The notes beneath the pieces are model-generated. The model did not search any database. It was not told the DNA's origin and saw only the letters and a list, made by a program, of their open reading frames with translations. This document shows, piece by piece, positions 56,861 through 63,699 of a stretch of DNA of 63,699 bases. The DNA lies in NCBI GenBank assembly GCA_030377895.1, contig JAUCGB010000010.1, forward strand, positions 1 to 63,699, in the 5' to 3' direction. Both the position numbers and the translations under genes were made by a program. The stretch comes from Anaerolineales bacterium HSG24. GTDB lineage: Bacteria > Chloroflexota > Anaerolineae > 4572-78 > J111. Every line of letters begins with the position of its first letter. The stretch's first letter is position 1.

Positions 56861-58492
56861 TTGAAAGCAATTCGTTTGATGCATCTTATCACTCTAGTTG
56901 CTTTTTTATTTCGGATCGCCTCCCTAGCCAAACAAAGTTTGTGGCGAGACGAGGTCGATGTAATCCGGTTCTCCAGTTCCCCGCTTGCTCAACTTTTGGC
57001 CGAGCTATTTGTGCCTGAGCATAATGGCCCGCTCTACTATCTGTTGATACGTCCGTGGCGTTTCTTTGTGGGCAATAGTGAGTTTGCCCTCCGGTTTCCC
57101 TCAGCCGCTTTTGGGACGCTCACCGTAGCCCTTGGCGTTTACCTCAGCCGTCGGCTAGGCTACTCACCGCGAGTTAGCGCACTGATAGCCATGCTGTTAG
57201 CTTCATCCCCTTATCTGGTCTGGTATAGTCAGGAAGTCAAAATGTACAGCCTCCTGACTGCTCTGATTCTGGTCGCTTTCGTTGCTTATTATCAAGCCCT
57301 AAATCGTTTGCCTCAACCTACTTTAAAGCAGAGAACGGTTCTGGGAGTGACTTCTTGGGAAAGATTCCTCGTTTCGTTACGCGCCACTCAGAATGACATG
57401 ACAACGGCTCTACACGCTCCTTCAAGGGTTTTTAGACGTTACAAATATTGGATTATCTTTGTTTTATTCACCAGCCTTTCCTTTTATCTCCATATCCTCA
57501 GCCCCCTGATGTTGCCAGTGTACGTGGTTATCGCAGTCATTCATCATAATCAGCTACGCAAATGTTGGCGAGTTTGGTTAATCAGCATGGCATTTTTAAT
57601 CCTGCCTTATTTACCCCTACTGCTCTGGCAATTTGCGGTCGTTTATCAGGCTCAAGATACCGGACATTCGTTTTATCCTCTTTCTGCTCAAACCATTTTG
57701 CTAGTCCAAATTTATAGCACTGGTCTGCTTAAACCAATTGTACCGTTGCCCATTGTGTTGTTTTGCTTTTTGTTTTTAGTAAGTCTGTTTTTGTCCGATG
57801 ATGGATCAGGTTGGAAGCGGCGACTGACTTTACTCTGTTGGTTTGTTGGGCCAATTCTGGGTATATATTTGGTGTCATTACGAACGCCCATTTTTGAGCC
57901 GCGCTATGTCATCTATACCGTGCTTCCCTTTTATATTTTGGTGGCGCGGGGAGCAGAGCAGGTGCGAAATCACTCCAAACCTATCGCCGCACTCTGTGTC
58001 GGTCTGATTCTTCTTTTTAACCTTATCTCCATACAACAACAACAGCACCACATCCTTAAAACTGATTTCCGTCGGGCCGCAATCCATATTAAACAAAAAA
58101 ATAACGAACTCGCCATCCCGGAAACGATCATCATGATGCAAATGCCTTACCTAACTCGAACTTTAGAGTACTATTATCAACCTGAACCAGTTACATGGTT
58201 GGAGGGGGTATGGACAAATGATGGTAAGCCCGAAACTGCTGTTGCCGCAGAGTTGGCTAATACAACCGCTCGCATCAATGGTGTGTGGTTGGTGGTATCA
58301 GAGGAAGAATTATGGGATAATCGAGGCTTGACGCGGGCATGGTTTAATCAACATGCCGTTTTGCTAGACGAGGCAGAGTATAGCGGAGTACGGGTTTATT
58401 ACTATCGGCTTGGAGATACGGCCCAATCTAAGCCGACAACTTCCCAAAAACCCCATAAAAGCTATTTACCCCTTGTAATATCGCAAAGGTGA
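56861..58492 (+). CDS. GT39/ArnT-like polytopic membrane glycosyltransferase with Chloroflexota-type C-tail
   Basis: 543 residues, TTG start. N-terminal 'SLAKQSLWRDEVDVIRFSS' has the Asp-Glu pair of the first outer loop seen in PMT/ArnT-type lipid-linked sugar transferases; about 9-10 helices follow. 'FEPRYVIYTVLPFY' is typical near residue 350. Segment about 160-188 ('TSWERFLVSLRATQNDM') is translated from an 'attcctcg...cagaatgacatg' repeat also found between genes. The protein ends 'HKSYLPLVISQR', the same short tail as secreted proteins here. The substrate is unknown. Confidence 0.85.
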   Translation: MKAIRLMHLITLVAFLFRIASLAKQSLWRDEVDVIRFSSSPLAQLLAELFVPEHNGPLYYLLIRPWRFFVGNSEFALRFPSAAFGTLTVALGVYLSRRLGYSPRVSALIAMLLASSPYLVWYSQEVKMYSLLTALILVAFVAYYQALNRLPQPTLKQRTVLGVTSWERFLVSLRATQNDMTTALHAPSRVFRRYKYWIIFVLFTSLSFYLHILSPLMLPVYVVIAVIHHNQLRKCWRVWLISMAFLILPYLPLLLWQFAVVYQAQDTGHSFYPLSAQTILLVQIYSTGLLKPIVPLPIVLFCFLFLVSLFLSDDGSGWKRRLTLLCWFVGPILGIYLVSLRTPIFEPRYVIYTVLPFYILVARGAEQVRNHSKPIAALCVGLILLFNLISIQQQQHHILKTDFRRAAIHIKQKNNELAIPETIIMMQMPYLTRTLEYYYQPEPVTWLEGVWTNDGKPETAVAAELANTTARINGVWLVVSEEELWDNRGLTRAWFNQHAVLLDEAEYSGVRVYYYRLGDTAQSKPTTSQKPHKSYLPLVISQR

Positions 58493-58769
58493 TTCTGGAC
58501 ACGGATAAACGCGGATTTTTTGATGATCATAAATTCGACCAACGCTCACCATGTCATTGGCGCAGGAACAGTTTGGGAGATCTTACTACCCGACAAAGTT
58601 GATTAGGGAAGACTAAAACAGGAACACAGAGTTTCACAGAGATGCACAGAGGGGCACAGAGGGGCACAGAGGAAAAAACAAATCGCTTTTTCTCTGTGAA
58701 TCTCCGTGTTCCTCTGTGAAACTCTGTGCTAAGGAATGGGCATTAATTAAGTTGTGCATTTCTAAACCT

Positions 58770-58968
58770 CTCGCAGAGGCGCGGAGGCGCAGAGAAAACT
58801 CAATAACTCTGCGTCTCCGTTATACTGAGTTGAGTTAAATCCTACGTAGCACGGGGCTGAAACCACCGTGCTGAGAGGGCAAAGCCCTTTGGGCTTCGCT
58901 TTTTCCACCCGACGGCTTTATCCTTGGGGTTTTGGGCCGACTCAGTATAATCTCCGCGCCTCTGCGAG
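58770..58968. repeat. Palindrome C (ctcgcagaggcgcgga...), interrupted by element D
   Basis: Left arm 'ctcgcagaggcgcggaggcg' and right arm 'gcgtctccg-cgcctctgcgag' pair over ~25 bp with one mismatch once element D is removed. The loop is 'aaaactcaataa'-like. Confidence 0.85.
58820..58950. mobile_element. Element D (131 bp), TSD TCTCCG
   Basis: Perfect 11-bp terminal inverted repeats TTATACTGAGT and ACTCAGTATAA. TCTCCG at 58814-58819 and 58951-58956. The inside has 'gtagcacggggctgaaaccaccgtgct'-type hairpins and no open frame of note. Confidence 0.92.
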
Positions 58969-59235
58969 ATTTATAAGTTCTCATGTTAACGCGCAAGTTA
59001 TTTAATCCCGAATCCTAATTAGTTTTTGCTAACTTTTCTGTCGGGTACTGAGCTTGAGTCATTAAGCAAGTCTCTTATTTGAAATGACGTTACTCCGACT
59101 ATCATGCATGACCAAATTTGACCTAAAAACCATTCGCAAATAAAATCGTAAGGTTATTTTTGATTTTACTTGATTCTACAGTGTTGTCGGTTTTGTAATC
59201 ATCGTAAACCGAAGAACTATATAATTTGGAGAAAA

Positions 59236-59883
59236 ATGATAGAAAATATATCACTTAAAGTAGCCCCCCGTGAGATAATAGGTAAAAAAGTTAAACATTT
59301 ACGCAATCAAGGATTGATACCAAGCGTATTGTATGGTAAAAAGACTGAACCACAATCTATTCAAATTGAAGAAAAAGCGTTGATAAAAACAATGCGGGAG
59401 GCAGGAGTCTCAAAACTTATTGCCTTAGAAGTTGAAGGCCAAAAGTCGGTTATGACCTTGGCTCGTGACATTCAGCGAGACCCAGTTCAGCACAACTACC
59501 TTCATGTTGATTTTTATCAAGTCCAGATGGATGTCAAAGTAAACGCGCCAGTGCCGATTGTTTTTGAAGGGGAATCACTCGCCGTAAAATCAGAGGGTGG
59601 CGTATTGACCCAAAACTTCGACCAAATTGAAGTTGAATGTCTCCCCTCCGACATTCCAGAAGCGATTATTGTTAACCTAGATAGTTTAGATAAAATTAAC
59701 GCTACAATCAGCATTTCTGACTTAACGATTCCCGATAACGTGACTATTTTAGCACCTCCCGATGCGATGGTTGTAAAAATTGAGCCACCACGTACCGTTA
59801 TTGAGGAAGAGGAAGAGGAATTAGAAGAAGGCGCTGAGGAAGGAATGGAGCCGGAAGTGTTAACTGCTGCCGACACCGAATAA
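59236..59883 (+). CDS. rplY: Ribosomal protein bL25 (TL5/CTC type)
   Basis: 215 residues from ATG 59236, preceded by GGAG (longer frame from 59170). The 5S-binding N-domain has 'GKKVKHLRNQGLIPSVLYGK' and 'HNYLHVDFYQVQMDVKVNAPVP'. The C-terminal CTC domain covers about 95-185 and ends in an acidic tail of Glu residues. Binds 5S rRNA; the CTC form is also a stress protein. Confidence 0.95.
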   Translation: MIENISLKVAPREIIGKKVKHLRNQGLIPSVLYGKKTEPQSIQIEEKALIKTMREAGVSKLIALEVEGQKSVMTLARDIQRDPVQHNYLHVDFYQVQMDVKVNAPVPIVFEGESLAVKSEGGVLTQNFDQIEVECLPSDIPEAIIVNLDSLDKINATISISDLTIPDNVTILAPPDAMVVKIEPPRTVIEEEEEELEEGAEEGMEPEVLTAADTE

Positions 59884-59906
59884 TTACAGCAAAATCTTAT
59901 CAACCA

Positions 59907-59961
59907 GCTTATAAAAGTCCTCTTTTTCCTCAATATCCAAGGAAAGAGGACTTTTTGTTTT
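59907..59961 (+). terminator. Terminator after rplY
   Basis: 'aaaagtcctctttttcct' / 'aggaaagaggactttttg' stem with a T-run, about 25 bases after the stop. Confidence 0.85.
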
Positions 59962-60046
59962 TGTCAACCGTTTTCGGCATGGTAGGGAAGTAGGGAGTAG
60001 GGGATAAACTTACTCCCTTACTCCCCTACCAAAAAAAGGAACTTTT

Positions 60047-61306
60047 ATGAGTAACGAACTAAGCAGTAAAGGTCAAGCCGCCAAAGACGCGGCGCGAGTA
60101 TTAGCAAAACTAGATAGCAAGACCAAAAATAGGGCCTTGGAGACGATTGCCGACACGATTCTGGCTCGGCAAGATGTAATCCTAGCTGCCAACGAGCAGG
60201 ATATTTCTGCGGGTCGGGCTAACGGCTTAAGTGAGGCATTGCTTGACCGATTATTGCTCACTCCGGCCCGTTTAGAAAGCATGGCCAACGATGTCCGAGC
60301 CATCGCCAACCTGCCCGACCCAATTGGGCAACAGTTTGATAGTCGGCGTTTACCCAACGGGTTAGACCTGAGCAAGCGACGTATTCCGGTTGGAGTCATC
60401 GGTGTGATTTACGAGAGTCGCCCCAACGTGACGATTGATATATCGACCTTGTGCTTAAAAAGTGGCAACGCGGCAGTGTTACGCGGCGGACGAGAGGCAA
60501 TCCACTCCAACACAGCCTTAGCTCAAACGGTGCAGGCCGGATTAGAGGCAGCTGGATTACCAACTGGTTGTGTCCAGTTGATTGAATCGACCGACCGAGC
60601 CTTGGTCAAAGATATGTTACGAGCCAACGGCCTCATCGACATGATTATTCCTCGAGGCGGGGCGGCACTCCATAAATTTGCCATCGAGAATGCCAGCGTG
60701 CCAGTGATTACTGGTGGCTTAGGGATTTGCCATATCTATGTTGATAAGGTGGTAAACATGGAGAAAATCGTCCCGATTGTGGTAAACTCCAAGGTACAAC
60801 GCCCATCGGTCTGCAATGCCTTAGACACACTACTGGTGCATAAAGATGTGGCTAAGGCCGTGTTACCGCCTGTAGCTGATGCTCTGGCCGAACACAAAGT
60901 CGAGATTCGAGCCGAGCCACGCGCCCTCGAAATCCTGAACGGGCATGCCGTCGTGACCACCGCCGGAGCCGAGGATTTCGACACCGAGTTTATGGCTCTC
61001 ATCATGGCCGTCAAAGTGGTTGATAGTCTCGACGAGGCGATTGACCATATCTACGCTCACAGTACTACCCATACCGATGCAATTTTGACCGAAGATTACA
61101 GCGCAGCTCAAAAATTCATCGACGAGGTCAACTCCTCTGCGGTCATGGTCAATGCCAGCACCCGTTTTAATGACGGCGGGCAATTTGGCTTAGGGGCTGA
61201 GGTAGCGATTAGCACTCAACCCCTCCATGCTCGTGGCCCTATGGGCTTGACCGAACTGACCACCTACAAATGGGTGGTGTTGGGTCGAGGGCAAATTCGG
61301 GGATAA
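60047..61306 (+). CDS. proA: Glutamate-5-semialdehyde dehydrogenase (gamma-glutamyl phosphate reductase)
   Basis: 419 residues. The aldehyde dehydrogenase fold contains 'GVIGVIYESRPNVTIDISTLCLKSGNAAVLRGG' and the catalytic Cys in 'QRPSVCNALDTLLVH' near residue 256, plus 'GQFGLGAEVAISTQPLHARGPMGL' near the end. Uses NADPH to reduce glutamyl-5-phosphate in proline synthesis. proB is not next to it. Confidence 0.97.
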   Translation: MSNELSSKGQAAKDAARVLAKLDSKTKNRALETIADTILARQDVILAANEQDISAGRANGLSEALLDRLLLTPARLESMANDVRAIANLPDPIGQQFDSRRLPNGLDLSKRRIPVGVIGVIYESRPNVTIDISTLCLKSGNAAVLRGGREAIHSNTALAQTVQAGLEAAGLPTGCVQLIESTDRALVKDMLRANGLIDMIIPRGGAALHKFAIENASVPVITGGLGICHIYVDKVVNMEKIVPIVVNSKVQRPSVCNALDTLLVHKDVAKAVLPPVADALAEHKVEIRAEPRALEILNGHAVVTTAGAEDFDTEFMALIMAVKVVDSLDEAIDHIYAHSTTHTDAILTEDYSAAQKFIDEVNSSAVMVNASTRFNDGGQFGLGAEVAISTQPLHARGPMGLTELTTYKWVVLGRGQIRG

Positions 61307-61333
61307 AACGAATCAAGAAGGGTAGAAACACGA

Positions 61334-61374
61334 AATCACAGAATGATAGAATTATTCCATCATTCTGTGATTTT
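61334..61374 (+). terminator. Terminator after proA
   Basis: 'aatcacagaatgat' / 'atcattctgtgatt' stem followed by 'ttc', 28 bases after the stop. Confidence 0.75.
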
Positions 61375-61382
61375 CTACTCTT

Positions 61383-61472
61383 CCCGCAAGTTTAAAACTT
61401 GCGGGAAGATTGCCCCATTAAAGTATCTAATTCAGGATGCAGTTTTGAGTTACACGGAATCTACCAGAGAGC
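61383..61472. repeat. cccgcaagttt palindrome plus 'cacggaatctaccagag' element, copy 2
   Basis: The palindrome 'cccgcaagttt-aaaacttgcggg' and the right-hand phrase 'cacggaatctaccagagagcc' match 45282-45370; the sequence between them differs. Confidence 0.7.
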
Positions 61473-61518
61473 CTTAAATTCTTGAGTCCATGAATATTCG
61501 CCACGAATTAGCGTTTCA

Positions 61519-63609
61519 TCATTTCACCACATTTGGCAGATAGATTCGATAAGCACAACTACTCACCTCAATCGTGCGTCCCATGTTCGAGACGAAATCC
61601 TGCCCATAGCTATCATTCAAGGATACAGCATTGAGATGGAGCGAGGTGCTTTCTCCCGTGTAGGGGAAGCTCACTTTGAGAATCGCCCCATCCTCTCCAA
61701 CAGCTTCCATATCGGCGGCGGCGATGCGGAGTTGCCCCGCTTCGGTGATGGTTTTCTCCGTCAGCCAGATGTTGGTCAGATCGGTGGTTGCCACTTGGAC
61801 AGCGGTCTCGTCTTGACCAAATGGACCGTCTAGGGTGATGTCCATGCCAGCCATGTCAGCCCCGTTGGTCAGCCGGAGATAGGTGGAAACCAAGCCACCA
61901 TCGGAAGCGTTGATTGGATCAACACACAGTTGCACGGGTTGTGCTGATTTGACTTGGCGGCTTTGGCGAGTTTGTACGTCGCCCCCCAAACATCTTGGCC
62001 AATCACCGTAAGCGGCATAACAAATAATCGGAGGCACATCAGCGACAGTACATTGATCATCTCCGTTCACATCACAAGCGTCCAGATGTTTTTGCTCTAC
62101 GGGAACGGTATTCTTGCCTAAGACAATTCGCATGACGAACAAAGCATCGGCAGAGTTAACCCCGTCTTTACAGGTCACATCCCCCATTTCGCAGGAGTCG
62201 GACACCGTAACTGAGCCGTTGGTCAAGGTCAGGTCGAGGGCGTTAAACGGATCATCCACCGGATAGAGGCTGGTTTGTGTCGTCCCCTCTGACCAGACTA
62301 ACGGAGTCATCGCTCCATTATCACCCAACACCTCAAACTCAATCATCACCAAGATACCAGAACCATTTAATTGCTCGTCAGGCTCACAGGTGGGGTTGAT
62401 ACTGGCCAGACTAATCAGCCCGGGTTGGCTGGTATTTAGTTGGAACTGATACCCCTCGGTGTAGATGGTCGGGTAAAAGTTGCCGGTTGGACTGATGACA
62501 GTTGGGTCATAACCGTAGGTCAAATCCATCGCCCCCACACACAGCCCATCAGCGTTGAGCAGACTAGCCCGAGCCAAGACGGTATCCCCTCTGCTGGCCT
62601 GTTGGTCAGACAGTTTTAACTCGAACTGGCCCAGTTGCCCTTGTAGGCAGTATACCACAGAGGCTTCAATCTGCTGGCCTGTCTCATCCGTACCAACCAC
62701 CTGATAACAGCTTTGTTGACCAGCGGGTAGCGTATCCACATACCTCCCATCTGAAACATTCGCCTCAATGAGGGTTAGCGTTTCGCCCATCGCCCCACGA
62801 TACACATCATAATTGCTTGCGGTGGAGACGCTGGAAACCGGAGTCCAGTTTAGTTCGACCTGTCCCGCTGTTGGGACGGTGACGGTTAGGGCCACGGTGA
62901 CCGTCGGCAAGAATCCTTCCGGTAGATCACAGCCATCGGGACAGCCTTCTGGATCAGGTGCATCGGCCTCTAACCAGTAGGCGGTTAGGAACTCGTCGAT
63001 TTGGCTATTTTCAGCCAGATCAAAATGGTAACCATTGTAATAGGTTCGTTTCCAGTCATCCTCCACAATCGGCAAGAATATGGCTAGGCCGCCCATCTTG
63101 TCTGACCAGCCCCAATATTGTTGGGGATAATAATGCGGATAACCATTACGATGTCGCTCATGGATGACAGTTTGGTTGACCTCATCAATCACGCCCTGCG
63201 CCGCGTTACGAACATCCCAACCACCAGCCCCAAAGAACTGGGTTTGCAGTTGGTGGGCGAAGCTGGCTAGGTCGCAATAGTTGTTCTCATCGTCCCCATC
63301 AATTCGGCCATCCTGATTACTGTCGAAACAGTCGGTTTGTTGCGCCGCATGTAAGACCCGTTCCTTACCGAGTGTCGTGTTGAGGCGAAGTTCGAGGGTT
63401 TCCCACAACAGGTCGGTGGCTGTGACCAACGGCTCAAGTTTATCCACGTCGAGCAGACTGAGGGTGTAGGGATATTGATTCTCGGTCAGATAGTCGGCTT
63501 CATGGTCGAGCCAAGCAATGCCTAACTCGCGGGCATCCTTTTGACCGTCAATCATAGCGATGTTTTTATGCTCAATGGCAAGAGTAACACACCGTGAAAA
63601 AGGTGACAA
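61519..63609 (-). pseudogene. Truncated secreted clostripain-type protein with FnIII, cohesin-like, dockerin-like domains
   Basis: Open frame to 63609 (TTG); the first Met is at 63555. The N-terminal ~215 residues match the C-terminal half of C11 (clostripain) peptidases ('CDLASFAHQLQTQFFG', 'GGLAIFLPIVEDDW', 'FLTAYWLEADAP'), with the catalytic His/Cys part and signal peptide missing. Then an FnIII domain (about 235-325), a cohesin-like beta-sandwich (about 330-460), a dockerin-like stretch (about 465-540; 'CKDGVNSADALFVMRIVLGK' and 'CDVNGDDQCTVADV' give the Ca-binding repeats), a second cohesin-like region, and the tail 'RIYLPNVVK'. It looks like a remnant of a secreted protease. Confidence 0.75.
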
Positions 63610-63660
63610 GATTGAGAAAGTTTGTTATTATATCCTCATAAATATAAATGGAGGTATGGT

Positions 63661-63699
63661 ATGAAGAACGGATTGGTAGTATTAGTTTTTTTGATGTTG
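63661..63699 (+). CDS. Start of a secreted or membrane protein, cut by the right edge
   Basis: ATG after GGAGG (63650-63654). Thirteen codons are visible: 'MKNGLVVLVFLML', the start of a signal peptide or membrane helix. It is divergent from the truncated protease gene. Confidence 0.7.
   Translation, partial: MKNGLVVLVFLML

Larger units (their letters stand above)
58733..59015. mobile_element. Element B copy 2 inside element A, TSD TAA
   Basis: Ends 'ggaatgggcattaattaagttgtgca' and 'gcgcaagttatttaatcccgaatcc'. TAA occurs at 58730-58732 and 59016-59018. It contains palindrome C (58770-58968). Confidence 0.85.
58587..59047. mobile_element. Element A copy 7, containing elements B, C and D (four layers)
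   Basis: Ends 'tacccgacaaagtt' and 'ttttctgtcgggta'. The A sequence stops at '...ctctgtgctaa' (58732) and resumes at 'taattagtttttgctaac' (59016). Between them is element B with TAA at both ends. This occupies most of the 58493-59235 gap, where no gene is supported. Confidence 0.9.

Noticed and set aside
1..63699. tRNA, rRNA or prophage genes
   Set aside because: No cloverleaf-like stretch with a TpsiC arm and no rRNA or phage structural gene was seen by eye; a covariance-model scan would be needed to exclude tRNAs fully.

Overview
The window looks like a piece of a Chloroflexota genome (probably a filamentous Anaerolineae/Caldilineae-type organism). This is inferred from very large LamG/thrombospondin-3 surface proteins, secreted proteins ending in a short Tyr-Leu-Pro tail, GAF/FHA/effector-associated-domain signalling proteins and a menaquinone pathway. 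No rRNA, tRNA, CRISPR array, transposase or phage gene was seen.

Layout. 1-21.0 kb is a surface-protein locus: a 6,123-residue giant protein on the minus strand, a short paralog beside it, and the tail of a third paralog entering from the left edge. The first two share an almost identical leader and signal-anchor segment. 21.1-21.8 kb holds a small antitoxin-like/retropepsin-like pair. 22.3-27 kb is a two-component pair: a LuxR-type response regulator and a membrane hybrid histidine kinase. 27.2-29.4 kb holds a tiny, very basic, probably frameshifted protein behind a strong promoter, a glycosyltransferase and a diacylglycerol-kinase-family protein. 29.9-34.7 kb is the menaquinone block menF-menD-menH-menB. 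At 35.3-35.5 kb is a SelW/Rdx-family gene in which TGA sits exactly at the CxxU redox position, followed by a plausible bacterial SECIS hairpin; it was not called as an open frame. 35.9-43.5 kb holds metabolic and signalling genes: a degenerate HisKA-HPt protein, mmuM, kptA, a methyltransferase, a GAF protein and a cyclodeaminase.

43.5-50.4 kb is an accessory, conflict-like stretch: an effector-associated-domain/TM/helical-repeat protein, an HEFGHH metallopeptidase, a DUF4058 fragment, a toxin-tail/immunity-like pair, a VapBC pair and a decapitated antitoxin. 50.9-61.3 kb returns to housekeeping: sucCD, a CCA-adding/poly(A)-polymerase-family enzyme, an FHA protein, a GT39-like membrane protein, ribosomal protein L25 and proA. 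The window ends with a truncated clostripain-cohesin-dockerin secreted protein and the start of a further gene.

The most distinctive feature is the intergenic DNA. It is packed with short non-coding inverted-repeat elements (MITE-like) of at least six families. They insert into one another, and in several cases the empty site can be rebuilt by removing the element and one copy of its target duplication (TSDs AAAACAGG, GGAATGAG, TGTTTTAG, TCTCCG, TAA, AGTTTTG). Other palindromes lie in frame inside coding regions. Their mobilising enzymes must lie outside the window.
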